Shown here: positions 19,920 through 29,040 of the stretch, one piece after another
How the letters are laid out: the number at the start of each line of letters is the position of its first letter
Position numbering within the stretch: the first letter of the stretch is position 1
From: Clostridiales bacterium
GTDB lineage: Bacteria > Bacillota > Clostridia > Christensenellales > Pumilibacteraceae
Direction: 5' to 3'
NCBI GenBank assembly: GCA_029055565.1
Contig: JAIDCZ010000014.1
Span: 171,217 to 235,216, forward strand
Length of the DNA: 64,000 nucleotides
Program-made: the position numbers and the translations under genes
The notes under the pieces: generated by a model
What the model was told of the DNA's origin: nothing
Seen by the model: only the letters and a program-made list of their open reading frames with translations
Database searches by the model: none

Positions 19920-21242
19920 ATGCGCATAACAAAAAAACAAATAGCGGTCATTACAGTACTTAATATCGTAATAGCGGGGCTTATTGCCACGCTTATATTT
20001 TGGCGCACGCCGCGGCGTGCGGAGGGCATAGGCGGTACCGAGCCGGACGACGGCGGTGTGCAAGTAGTTGCGCCGCCGCACGAAAAACTGCGCGATTCGC
20101 AAAAGGGCAAGGTTAAGGAAATTTCGTACGAAACGCGGCTTATGGGCAGTGGCGACGAAAGCGTGATATTCACGTTTGCGGCGGGCGGGGTTACATATAT
20201 TTTCGGCAACGCCGTCGTGCCCGACTACGACTTCGACAGCGTAGGCGGTTTTTTGTGCCGTATAGGTTCGGGCGGAAAAATCCTCGGCTTTACGTACTTC
20301 GACGGCAAGCTTTGCGCGGCGGGAGTGGTGGAAGGCGGGTTTTGCGCCGCGACCGTAATTAACGCCGGCACGGCCGACGAAAAGTCGATACTGCATTCGG
20401 TGGGCGACGACGGCGTCGCCGACGTTTTGGCTACCGTCGAGGGCACGGTGGTGGACGTAATGACTGTGGATAGCAAAAAAATGGCGGTGGTTGCGGCCAT
20501 AAGCGGCGGAACGCTTAAGCTGACCGAATTTACGCGCGCGGGCGACGGCTGGGCGCTAGGCGGCAGTACGCGCATATCCAACGCGCTCAGTCTTAGCTAT
20601 TTCGACTGCTATATTATCGGCGACGGATACGTAATCAGTGCGCGGGCGTTTAGCGAGCCGCGGTACGACGCGATAGTGTTTTACACGTTCAAGGCCGGCG
20701 GCGACGCCGTGCCGCACTACTACGGCGGTAACGACGAGAGCATGCTTCGGCCGTACGCCGTGCTTCCGTACGACGACGGATACATGGCTGTGTGCGACAA
20801 GAACGGCGAGGCGGCTATCGTCACCGTGGACTACGGCTTTAAAAGCTTTCGCCGCGACATGCTGGGATTCGAGTTTACCGACGGATCGCTAACCGAGCTG
20901 AACGGAAAATATTACGCGTGCTTTATGGGCGCAGACGGCGGCGTTACGTACGAGATAGACCAACGACTGAACAGAAAAGCCGTGACTGCAATAAGCGGTT
21001 CACGGCTGGGCGCGGTAGTCAATATGGACAGTCCGCTGTTCGTTTGCACTACGCCGACAGCAGTGACCGTTAAGGACGCCGGGGATATATCGGTGTCGCT
21101 CGCGGTTAACGATTGCGTTATAAACCGCGTAATAAAAACGGGCTACAACGAGGTGCTTATAGTGCTTACCGCCAAGGGCGGGGACGCACTGTCCAAGCCG
21201 ACCGGCGGCGCGGACGTGTACGCGGTGAGTATTAAATTATGA
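19920..21242 (+). CDS. Membrane-anchored extracytoplasmic protein of unknown function
   Basis: N-terminal TM then repeated beta-rich segments; CGGAGG SD. Confidence 0.75.
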   Translation: MRITKKQIAVITVLNIVIAGLIATLIFWRTPRRAEGIGGTEPDDGGVQVVAPPHEKLRDSQKGKVKEISYETRLMGSGDESVIFTFAAGGVTYIFGNAVVPDYDFDSVGGFLCRIGSGGKILGFTYFDGKLCAAGVVEGGFCAATVINAGTADEKSILHSVGDDGVADVLATVEGTVVDVMTVDSKKMAVVAAISGGTLKLTEFTRAGDGWALGGSTRISNALSLSYFDCYIIGDGYVISARAFSEPRYDAIVFYTFKAGGDAVPHYYGGNDESMLRPYAVLPYDDGYMAVCDKNGEAAIVTVDYGFKSFRRDMLGFEFTDGSLTELNGKYYACFMGADGGVTYEIDQRLNRKAVTAISGSRLGAVVNMDSPLFVCTTPTAVTVKDAGDISVSLAVNDCVINRVIKTGYNEVLIVLTAKGGDALSKPTGGADVYAVSIKL

Positions 21243-21295
21243 ATTATGAATTATGAATTCGGAATTATAAATAAGGATGAGATTTAGAGTAATCG

Positions 21296-21439
21296 TGCGG
21301 CTGCGCCTAGATTTCTCCGCTTCGTTCGCTGCGCTCACTACGGTCGAAATGATGGGTGTATGGAATTGTCTTTTTAGTATAGTATTGTTGTACTCCCATC
21401 ATCCCGAGCGTAGTCGAGGGATCTAGGCGACCCGCCGCA
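21296..21439. repeat. Intergenic repeat, family D (GCGGC..CCTAGATTTCTCCGC..)
   Basis: Inverted-repeat ends GTGCGGCTGCGCCTAGAT / ATCTAGGCGACCCGCCGC with related copies elsewhere in the window. Confidence 0.75.
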
Positions 21440-21468
21440 TAAATGTCAATATTAAAAAAATATAATTC

Positions 21469-22509
21469 CTAATTCCTAATTCCGAATTCCGAATTATCTA
21501 TAACTTCCTTTATAATGCCCACGATCTTATCCGTTCCGTCTACGTTGATACAGCTCATTGCATTGACGTACTTGTACTTGCCCTCGTACACCTCGTCCAC
21601 GGCGGCGACGAAGGTCTTTAGCTCGCTTTCGCGCAAAACCTTGATAGCGCCGAGGCCGGAATAATACTCGGCGTTTTGTACTTGGTCGCCGCGCGACGCT
21701 TTTTCCAATGGTATGGCTATAGTCGGCTTTTTAAGCGCAATACACTCGGCCAGCGCGTTGGCGCCGGCGCGCGTTATTATTATATCGGCGGTGGCGTACA
21801 GCCTTGCCATATCGGATTCAAACTCGACGGCGGCGTAGCCCTTTTGGGCGACGGCGCCCGCCTTGTTTTTGCCGGTCATGTGTATTACTTCGTACTTTTG
21901 CAGTAGGCGGGGCAGAGCCTCTATTACTGCGGCGTTTACTGCTGCCGCGCCCGACGAGCCGCCGACGACGGCTATTATCGGCTTGCTTCCGCTAAGGCCG
22001 TAGTGGGATAAATCCCTTGCGCCGCGGTAAAGGTTCCGGTTAAGCGGCGTGCCGACGAACAGACCTTTTTTAAAGGTTTTGGCGCACGGCTCGAACGCGC
22101 ACAGAATTTTGGTTGCTTTGCGCTTGCTCAGTTTGGTGGCGAGCCCCGCCGAATAATCGCTTTCGTGGCAGAGCACCGGCGCCTTTGTTGCCAGCACTAC
22201 CGGCAGCGCGGCGTATCCGCCCTTGCTGAAAACGAGGGCGGGGCGAATTTGCTCGAGCACATGCTTGGCTTGCTTTACGCACGCATGCAGTTTGAACGGC
22301 ACGCCTATATTGGACAGCAGATTGTCGCGGCGAAACTTAACCGTATCTATGCGGTAAAACGGTATGTTACGCGCCGCGCAGATGTCCTTTTCCATTCCGT
22401 CGCCGCCTATATACACGCAGCCGTAGTCGGGCTTAAGTCGGTCGATAAGCGCTATATTTGGCATTACGTGGCCGGCAGTGCCGCCGCCCGCAAATACTAT
22501 CGTTTTCAT
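21469..22509 (-). CDS. murG: UDP-N-acetylglucosamine--N-acetylmuramyl-(pentapeptide) pyrophosphoryl-undecaprenol N-acetylglucosamine transferase
   Basis: FAGGGTAGHVMPNIAL; GGSSGAAAVN; ITRAGANALAE. Confidence 0.93.
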   Translation of the reverse strand: MKTIVFAGGGTAGHVMPNIALIDRLKPDYGCVYIGGDGMEKDICAARNIPFYRIDTVKFRRDNLLSNIGVPFKLHACVKQAKHVLEQIRPALVFSKGGYAALPVVLATKAPVLCHESDYSAGLATKLSKRKATKILCAFEPCAKTFKKGLFVGTPLNRNLYRGARDLSHYGLSGSKPIIAVVGGSSGAAAVNAAVIEALPRLLQKYEVIHMTGKNKAGAVAQKGYAAVEFESDMARLYATADIIITRAGANALAECIALKKPTIAIPLEKASRGDQVQNAEYYSGLGAIKVLRESELKTFVAAVDEVYEGKYKYVNAMSCINVDGTDKIVGIIKEVIDNSEFGIRN

Positions 22510-22529
22510 GGTATATCCTCACAGCCGTA

Positions 22530-22558
22530 TTGACAAGATTTATTCTATATAGTATAAT
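22530..22558 (+). promoter_or_regulatory. Sigma-A promoter
   Basis: TTGACA-N17-TATAAT upstream of the hydrolase ORF. Confidence 0.85.
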
Positions 22559-22595
22559 GGTTAAGATTAAAATATATGAATCGTCGGAGGTATAA

Positions 22596-23507
22596 ATGAC
22601 GACTGAGTTTGTAAAAATGCGCGACGGCAAGGACGTTGCGGTAACCTATTGGGACAACGTGGAACGCCCGCGCGCGGCTATAGTAATGGTGCACGGCATG
22701 TGCGAGTATATAGCGCGGTACGACGACTTTTGCGAATTTTTGGGCAAAAACGGATATAACGTAATCGGCATGGACAACCGCGGCTTCGGCGCGACCGATA
22801 GCGGCCGTCGCGGCAAGGGTGAGGACGGTATGTTCGAGGCGACCGTGGACGATATAAAGCAAGAGGTGGATATTGCCAAGGAGCGCTGGGGCGTAGAGCG
22901 CGTGTACGTTATAGGCCACAGCTACGGCAGTATACTCACGCAACGGTTTATCCAAAAGTACCATAGCTACGTAAACGGCGCCATACTTTGCGGCACGACC
23001 ATGCAGAGCGGAATTATGCTGTCGCTCGGGCGGAGCATAGCGCGGCGCGGCGCAAAAAAGAACCCCGACCGCGACGGTAAGTTTTTTGCGAACATGACCT
23101 TTGCGGCGTACGACAAAAAGCTTAAGGACGGCGTAAACGGCTGGATTAACCGCGACAAGGCGGAGGTGGAAAAGTACAACGCCGACGAGCAGTGCGCCGG
23201 CGTGGGATTGTGCTCGTATATGTTCTACCGCGAAATGCTGGACGGCTGTGCGCGTATCAACGCTAACCGCGGCAAAACGCCGACCGGCTTTAAGCTTATG
23301 ATAGCTTCGGGTACGGCGGACGGCGTGGGCGGCTACGGCAAGCTGATTAAAAAGCTGGTCAAGGCGTATAACAAACACGGCCTTTATCCGCGCGTCAAAA
23401 CGTACGACGGCGCTCGCCACGAGCTGCTTAACGAGCTTAACAAGGGCGAAGTGTACGAGGACTTTTTGCAGTTTATCAACGATTGCGACGGCGTGCACGC
23501 GGAATAG
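22596..23507 (+). CDS. Alpha/beta hydrolase (monoacylglycerol lipase/serine aminopeptidase-like)
   Basis: VHGMCEYIARYDDF; GHSYGSILTQ nucleophile elbow; ARHELLNE. Confidence 0.88.
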   Translation: MTTEFVKMRDGKDVAVTYWDNVERPRAAIVMVHGMCEYIARYDDFCEFLGKNGYNVIGMDNRGFGATDSGRRGKGEDGMFEATVDDIKQEVDIAKERWGVERVYVIGHSYGSILTQRFIQKYHSYVNGAILCGTTMQSGIMLSLGRSIARRGAKKNPDRDGKFFANMTFAAYDKKLKDGVNGWINRDKAEVEKYNADEQCAGVGLCSYMFYREMLDGCARINANRGKTPTGFKLMIASGTADGVGGYGKLIKKLVKAYNKHGLYPRVKTYDGARHELLNELNKGEVYEDFLQFINDCDGVHAE

Positions 23508-23533
23508 TTCGCGCAATTAAGGAAAAATTTCCT

Positions 23534-23998
23534 ATGTTTAACATCGTACTTTATCAACCGGAAATTCCGCAGAATACCGGTAATATTTCGCGCACTTGCG
23601 CGTGCACCGGATCGGCTTTGCACATAATACGGCCTATGGGATTCGAGATAACCGACAAGCACCTAAAGCGCGCCGGACTGGACTACTGGGACAAGCTCAA
23701 CCTTACGTACTACGACAGTCTGGAGGAGTTTTTTCAAAAAACGGCAAACGGCGGTAGGTATTTTTATCTGTCCAAAAAGGCGAGCAAGCGCTATACCGAT
23801 ATAGACTTTAAGGACGGCGACTACTTGATTTTCGGCAAGGAAACCAAGGGCTTGCCCGAGCATATAGTGTTCGACAATCCCGAAACCGCGCTCCGCATAC
23901 CTATGGCGGAGGGGTTAAGGTCACTCAATCTTTCCAACACCGTCGCACTGGTGCTGTACGAGGCGCTAAGGCAGAATGGGTTTGAGGGATTGGTTTAA
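23534..23998 (+). CDS. trmL: tRNA (cytidine(34)-2'-O)-methyltransferase (SPOUT)
   Basis: MFNIVLYQPEIPQNTGNISRTC; LIFGKETKGLPE; RSLNLSNTVALVLYEA. Confidence 0.92.
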   Translation: MFNIVLYQPEIPQNTGNISRTCACTGSALHIIRPMGFEITDKHLKRAGLDYWDKLNLTYYDSLEEFFQKTANGGRYFYLSKKASKRYTDIDFKDGDYLIFGKETKGLPEHIVFDNPETALRIPMAEGLRSLNLSNTVALVLYEALRQNGFEGLV

Positions 23999-24077
23999 TT
24001 CGGAATTATGAATTATGAATTAGGAATTGTGGACTGCGCTAACGCGCCCTCATTATAGCAATGCAAATTTTTTCTGT

Positions 24078-24109
<32 letters not shown>

Positions 24110-24179
24110 TAATTAAATATTCTTGCAAAATTTTTTCTTTTATGGTACAATGAACTGTAAGCGTATTACGGAGGAAGCT

Positions 24180-26126
24180 ATGGCTGATTACAATGCGGGT
24201 AATATACGAGTATTAGAGGGACTGGACGCCGTTCGGCTCCGTCCTGGTATGTATATAGGAACTACCGGTATAAAGGGTTTGCACCACATTTTGTGGGAGA
24301 TCGTGGACAACGCTATAGACGAGGTGTCCAACGGCTTTGCTACCGGTATAGAGGTTACGATCCACGCCGACGGCAGTGCGTCCGTACTGGACGACGGTCG
24401 CGGCATACCGGTAGACATTCACCCCAAACTGGGCGTATCGGGCGTTGAAGTCGTATTTACGCAGCTGCACGCCGGCGGCAAGTTTGACAACAGCAACTAC
24501 GCGCACTCGGGCGGTCTGCACGGCGTGGGCGCGTCTGTTACCAACGCGCTGTCCGAATGGCTCAAGGTCGAGGTTTTCAAAAACGGTACGACCTACCGTA
24601 TGGAGTTCGAGTCCAAGGAGGTTAACGGCGAGGTTAAGGGCGGCGTGCCCAAGTACAGCCTTATCGACACCGGAATGCGCACGGAACGGCACGGTTCGTT
24701 CGTGCGGTTTATGCCCGACAAGCGCATATTCGAAACGGTAGTGTTCCAGTTCGATACCATTGCGCGCCGACTCAAGGAGCTTGCATTCCTCAATAAAGGA
24801 CTAAAGGTAAAACTCATTGACGAGCGCGTGCGCGTGGGCGAGGGTTACCGCTCGCTGGAATACTGCTACGACGGCGGTATAGTCGATTTTGTTAAGTACA
24901 TCAACGAGGCGCGCAACACGCTGTACGACGATCCCATACTCATAAGCGGGGAAAAGGACGGAATATCAATGTCGCTCGCGTTCCAGCACACCGACGCGTA
25001 TACCGAAAACCTTTTCTCGTACGTAAACAACATTCCTACCACCGAGGGCGGTACGCACGAAACCGGCTTTAAGGCGGCGTACACCAAGGTTATGAACGAC
25101 TTTGCACGGCGCGTGGGCATGCTCAAGGACAAGGACGCCAACCTCTTGGGCGACGACTACCGCGAAGGCCTTACCGCAGTGCTTTCGGTGCAAATGACCA
25201 ACGTTCAGTTCGAGGGTCAGACCAAGACCAAGCTCGGCAATCCCGCGGCGCGTATCGCGCTGGAGGGCATAGTGTCGCAAGTGCTTGGCGAATACTTTGC
25301 AGATCCCAAAAACGCCGCGGTAGGCGAGGCCATACTCAAAAAGGGTATGCTTGCCGCAAAGGTGCGCGAAGCGGCGCGTAAGGAAAAGGAAATAACGCGC
25401 GCCAAGAACGCTATCGACAACTTCAACCTCGTGGGCAAGCTTACGCCTTGCACCGGCCGCAAGCCGGAAAACAACGAGCTGTTTATAGTCGAGGGCGACA
25501 GCGCGGGCGGAACATGTAAGCAAGCGCGTGCGCGGTCGTATCAGGCCATTCTGCCGCTTAGGGGTAAGCCGCTCAATGCGGAAAAGAAGCGCATAGACCA
25601 GGTGCTTGCCAACGAGGAAATCCGCACGCTTATATCGGCGCTCGGCTCCGGCATAGGCGAGGACTACAACCCCGACAACCTTAACTACCACAAAGTAATA
25701 ATACTGTCCGACGCGGACGTCGACGGCTATCATATTCGCGCGATACTGCTCACCTTCTTCTTTAGGTACATGAAGGACCTTATCAACGAGGGACACGTAT
25801 ACATCGGCTTGCCGCCGCTGTACAAGATAGAAAAGGGCAACCAAGTGGAATACGCCTACGACGACGCGGCGCTTGCGGAAGCTAAGTCGCGAATGGGCAA
25901 AAACGCGCAAGTCCAGCGATACAAAGGCTTGGGCGAAATGAATGCCGACCAGCTTTGGGAAACGACTATGGACCCCAAAAACCGTGCGCTTATGCAGGTG
26001 ACTATCGAGGACGCCGCCGAGGCGGAGAAGCTCGTATCTGTGCTTATGGGCGACGCGGTAGAGCTTCGCCGCGAATATATCATAGAACATGCGGACTTTA
26101 ATAAAGTCGATTCGTTTAACAGATAA
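24180..26126 (+). CDS. parE: DNA topoisomerase IV subunit B (GyrB/ParE family)
   Basis: LEGLDAVRLRPGMYIGTTG; VEGDSAGGTCKQ; SDADVDGYHIRAILL; paired with a GyrA/ParC gene downstream. Confidence 0.85.
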   Translation: MADYNAGNIRVLEGLDAVRLRPGMYIGTTGIKGLHHILWEIVDNAIDEVSNGFATGIEVTIHADGSASVLDDGRGIPVDIHPKLGVSGVEVVFTQLHAGGKFDNSNYAHSGGLHGVGASVTNALSEWLKVEVFKNGTTYRMEFESKEVNGEVKGGVPKYSLIDTGMRTERHGSFVRFMPDKRIFETVVFQFDTIARRLKELAFLNKGLKVKLIDERVRVGEGYRSLEYCYDGGIVDFVKYINEARNTLYDDPILISGEKDGISMSLAFQHTDAYTENLFSYVNNIPTTEGGTHETGFKAAYTKVMNDFARRVGMLKDKDANLLGDDYREGLTAVLSVQMTNVQFEGQTKTKLGNPAARIALEGIVSQVLGEYFADPKNAAVGEAILKKGMLAAKVREAARKEKEITRAKNAIDNFNLVGKLTPCTGRKPENNELFIVEGDSAGGTCKQARARSYQAILPLRGKPLNAEKKRIDQVLANEEIRTLISALGSGIGEDYNPDNLNYHKVIILSDADVDGYHIRAILLTFFFRYMKDLINEGHVYIGLPPLYKIEKGNQVEYAYDDAALAEAKSRMGKNAQVQRYKGLGEMNADQLWETTMDPKNRALMQVTIEDAAEAEKLVSVLMGDAVELRREYIIEHADFNKVDSFNR

Positions 26127-26194
26127 GTTAATTAAGAATTCAGAATTAAGAATTCAGAATTTCTGACTGCGCTTACGCGCCCTTATAATAGAGG

Positions 26195-28663
26195 ATGGCA
26201 ATGGGACAAGACAACGAACAAGAAAAACAGCCTATCGGAAAACTGGTAGTGCAGACTATGGAAGACGTAATGCGCGACTCCATGATTCCGTATTCGGAAT
26301 CGGTCATTCTGGACCGCGCACTGCCGCGCGTAGAGGACGGTCTAAAGCCCGTTCAGCGCCGCATACTGTACACTATGCAACAGCTCGGCATTACGCCCGA
26401 CAAGCCGTACCGCAAGAGTGCGCGTATAGTCGGCGACTGCTTGGGTAAGCTGCACCCGCACGGCGACTCGTCTATATATCAAGCGATGGTGCGTATGGCG
26501 CAGCCCTTCAATATGGGCGCGACGCTCGTCGACGGTCACGGCAACTTCGGTTCGGTAGACGGCGACGGGGCGGCGGCCATGCGTTACACCGAAGCAAGGC
26601 TTACGCCGCTCGCTTTGGAGCTGTTGCGCGACATTGACAAAAACACCGTCAAGTGGAGCTGGAACTTTGACGATACCATAATGGAGCCGGACATTTTGCC
26701 GGGGCGGTTCCCCAACCTTTTGGTAAACGGCGCTACCGGTATAGCGGTAGGACTTGCAACCAACATTCCGCCGCACAACCTTATGGAAGCGATTGACGGC
26801 GTTATAGCGTATATAGACAATCCGCGCATAACGCTTAAGGATATGATGAAGATAATCAAAGGCCCCGACTTCCCGACGGGCGGCGTGGTTATACCCACCG
26901 AGCTTACCCAAGCGTATGAAACCGGCAAGGGCAAGGTTGCAATCCGCGCCAAGCTTCATATCGAAAACGACAACGACAAAAAGGTAATAGTAATCGACGA
27001 AATCCCGTACGGCGTAAACAAGGCGCAGCTACTGGAATCCATTATCAAGGTACGCGAGGACAAAAAGGGCGTACTGTCGGCAATAACCGACGTAGTGGAC
27101 GAATCCGACCGTGTAGGTATGCGCGCGGTAATCAAGCTTAAGCGCGAAAGCACGCCTAAGGAGATTATCAACCTACTGTTCAAGTACACCAATCTTTCTA
27201 TCAACTTCTCGTTCAACATGGTCGCCATTGCGGACGGCAAGCCTCAGCTTATGGGGTTGCTGGACATAATAGCGTACTACGTGAACTACCAGCGCGAGGT
27301 CGTACTGCGCAGAACGCGTTACGAGCTGGACGCCGCCAAAAAGCGCGAGCATATTTTGGAAGGCTTGGTAATAGCCGTACGCAACATCGACGAGGTTATT
27401 GCCATAATCAAGGCGAGCGCGAACACCACCGCGGCCAAGGAAGCGCTGCGTAAGCGTTTCTCGCTGTCGGAGATCCAAGCCCAGGCCATACTGGATATGC
27501 GCCTTGCACGGCTTACCAACCTCGAGATATTCAAGCTGGAAAAAGAGCTTGCCGACGTCAAGAGCGAAATCACTCGACTGGAAGCTATTATCGGATCCAA
27601 AAAACTGCAAATGGAGCTTGTAAAGACCGAGTTGCTGGGCATACGCAAGCAATACAAGGAAAACCGCAAGTCCCAGCTCGTTCAAGACTTGGAGCACTAC
27701 GTAGTACCCAGCGACGACGAAAAGCCGACCTTCGAGTACGTGATTGCCGCAAACGCCAATCATCAGATTAAGCGAATGCTCGTCAAGAACTTTACTATGG
27801 CGACCAAGGACTTTACCGACAACTCCACGCTCAACGAAATTTGCAACTGCTTGGTGCGTGCCAAGTCCACCGACCGCGTGTTCTGCTTTACCAACCTCGG
27901 CAACTGCTACAAGATAGACGTCGAGGCTATACCCGACGGCAAGTGGCGCGAAAAGGGCGTCGACCTTAAAAAGATAGTTGCCGAAGCGGTGGACGGCGAA
28001 TACCCGCTGTATATGCGCGTAGTAGAGGAAAAGCTGCCCAAGGGCAATCTGCTGTTCTATTCCAAGGGCGGACTCGTAAAGAAGTCGCCGTGGAGCGAGT
28101 ACGGCGTAGTCAAATCGGCATTCCAAGCCACCAAGCTGCGCGACGGCGACGAACTTATAGGCATAGAGGACGAGCAAGACGGTTGCTCGCTTATGATAGT
28201 AACCAAGGGCGGTATGTGCCTTAACGCGGATATGTCCGACGTGCCCAGCCAGAACCGCATAGCCATAGGCGTACGGTGCATGATGCTTGCCGACGGCGAC
28301 GAGTGCATATTGATAAAACAAGTAAACGGCGACGGCGAGGTCGCGCTGTGCACCGACCGCGGCTATACCAAGCGCTTGCTCGTCAGCCAGATAGACGTTA
28401 TGGGCCGCTACCGCAAGGGCGTAAAGATAATCGACTTCGGCAAGGGCAAGGCCGACAACGGCAGTTACCTGGCGTTTGCCGCGTGCGTAACTGTGCCGTA
28501 CAAGGTGGTGTTCAACGTGGACGACGAATACCTAACCGCGTTCTCTACCGAAAACTTTGCAATAGAAAACCGCACCCACGCGGGCAAGCCGATGCTTCGC
28601 GGCCGTCACACCGTAGTTGCGGGCTATGCGTACAACGACAAGCTCACTTATAACGGAATTTAA
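26195..28663 (+). CDS. parC: DNA topoisomerase IV subunit A (GyrA/ParC family)
   Basis: [48 protein letters not shown] catalytic Tyr motif. Confidence 0.87.
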   Translation: MAMGQDNEQEKQPIGKLVVQTMEDVMRDSMIPYSESVILDRALPRVEDGLKPVQRRILYTMQQLGITPDKPYRKSARIVGDCLGKLHPHGDSSIYQAMVRMAQPFNMGATLVDGHGNFGSVDGDGAAAMRYTEARLTPLALELLRDIDKNTVKWSWNFDDTIMEPDILPGRFPNLLVNGATGIAVGLATNIPPHNLMEAIDGVIAYIDNPRITLKDMMKIIKGPDFPTGGVVIPTELTQAYETGKGKVAIRAKLHIENDNDKKVIVIDEIPYGVNKAQLLESIIKVREDKKGVLSAITDVVDESDRVGMRAVIKLKRESTPKEIINLLFKYTNLSINFSFNMVAIADGKPQLMGLLDIIAYYVNYQREVVLRRTRYELDAAKKREHILEGLVIAVRNIDEVIAIIKASANTTAAKEALRKRFSLSEIQAQAILDMRLARLTNLEIFKLEKELADVKSEITRLEAIIGSKKLQMELVKTELLGIRKQYKENRKSQLVQDLEHYVVPSDDEKPTFEYVIAANANHQIKRMLVKNFTMATKDFTDNSTLNEICNCLVRAKSTDRVFCFTNLGNCYKIDVEAIPDGKWREKGVDLKKIVAEAVDGEYPLYMRVVEEKLPKGNLLFYSKGGLVKKSPWSEYGVVKSAFQATKLRDGDELIGIEDEQDGCSLMIVTKGGMCLNADMSDVPSQNRIAIGVRCMMLADGDECILIKQVNGDGEVALCTDRGYTKRLLVSQIDVMGRYRKGVKIIDFGKGKADNGSYLAFAACVTVPYKVVFNVDDEYLTAFSTENFAIENRTHAGKPMLRGRHTVVAGYAYNDKLTYNGI

Positions 28664-28687
28664 AAAAACGCCGAAAGGCGTTTTTTT
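28662..28687 (+). terminator. Rho-independent terminator after parC
   Basis: AAAAAAACGCC-gaaa-GGCGTTTTTTT. Confidence 0.85.
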
Positions 28688-28757
28688 AATGCAGAATTAA
28701 GAATTAAGAATTAAGAATTAAGAATTAAGAATTATAAATAAGGTTGAGATCTAATAA

Positions 28758-28878
28758 TTGCCCTCATCCGTCACCTTTGGTGACACCTTCCCCCAAGGGA
28801 AGGTCTACATGTGAAACGGCTTTACCACTGATTACCTTCCCCGTGGGGGAAGGGGGACCGCTTGCGGTGGATGAGGGG
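28758..28878. repeat. Intergenic repeat, family C (CCCTCATC...GATGAGGG)
   Basis: Near-palindromic element with inner CTTCCCC/GGGGAAG arms; five related copies in the window. Confidence 0.85.
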
Positions 28879-28979
28879 CGACCTTAATGCGGCGCAAGCC
28901 GCCATGTTTTGCATTCTTAATTCTGCATTAGTGCAACATTAGAATATGATTAGAATTGCGGTAAACGGCTTGTGCGCTA

Positions 28980-29008
28980 TTGACAGCGAAAAAAAGCGAG
29001 CGTATAAT
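28980..29008 (+). promoter_or_regulatory. Consensus sigma-A promoter within a 90-bp duplicated upstream region
   Basis: TTGACA-N17-TATAAT; 28921-29010 identical to 32306-32395. Confidence 0.9.
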
Positions 29009-29040
29009 TTTAGTAAGAATACCACGAAAGGATTGTACGC

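Noticed and set aside
22545-23516. 323-aa minus-strand ORF opposite the alpha/beta hydrolase
   Set aside because: Antisense shadow; it would also overlap the hydrolase promoter.
24180-28663. Annotating parE-parC as gyrB-gyrA
   Set aside because: Length and the RLRPGMYIGTTG..LHHILWEIVDNAIDE pattern favour topo IV, though the assignment cannot be settled without the genome's other pair.
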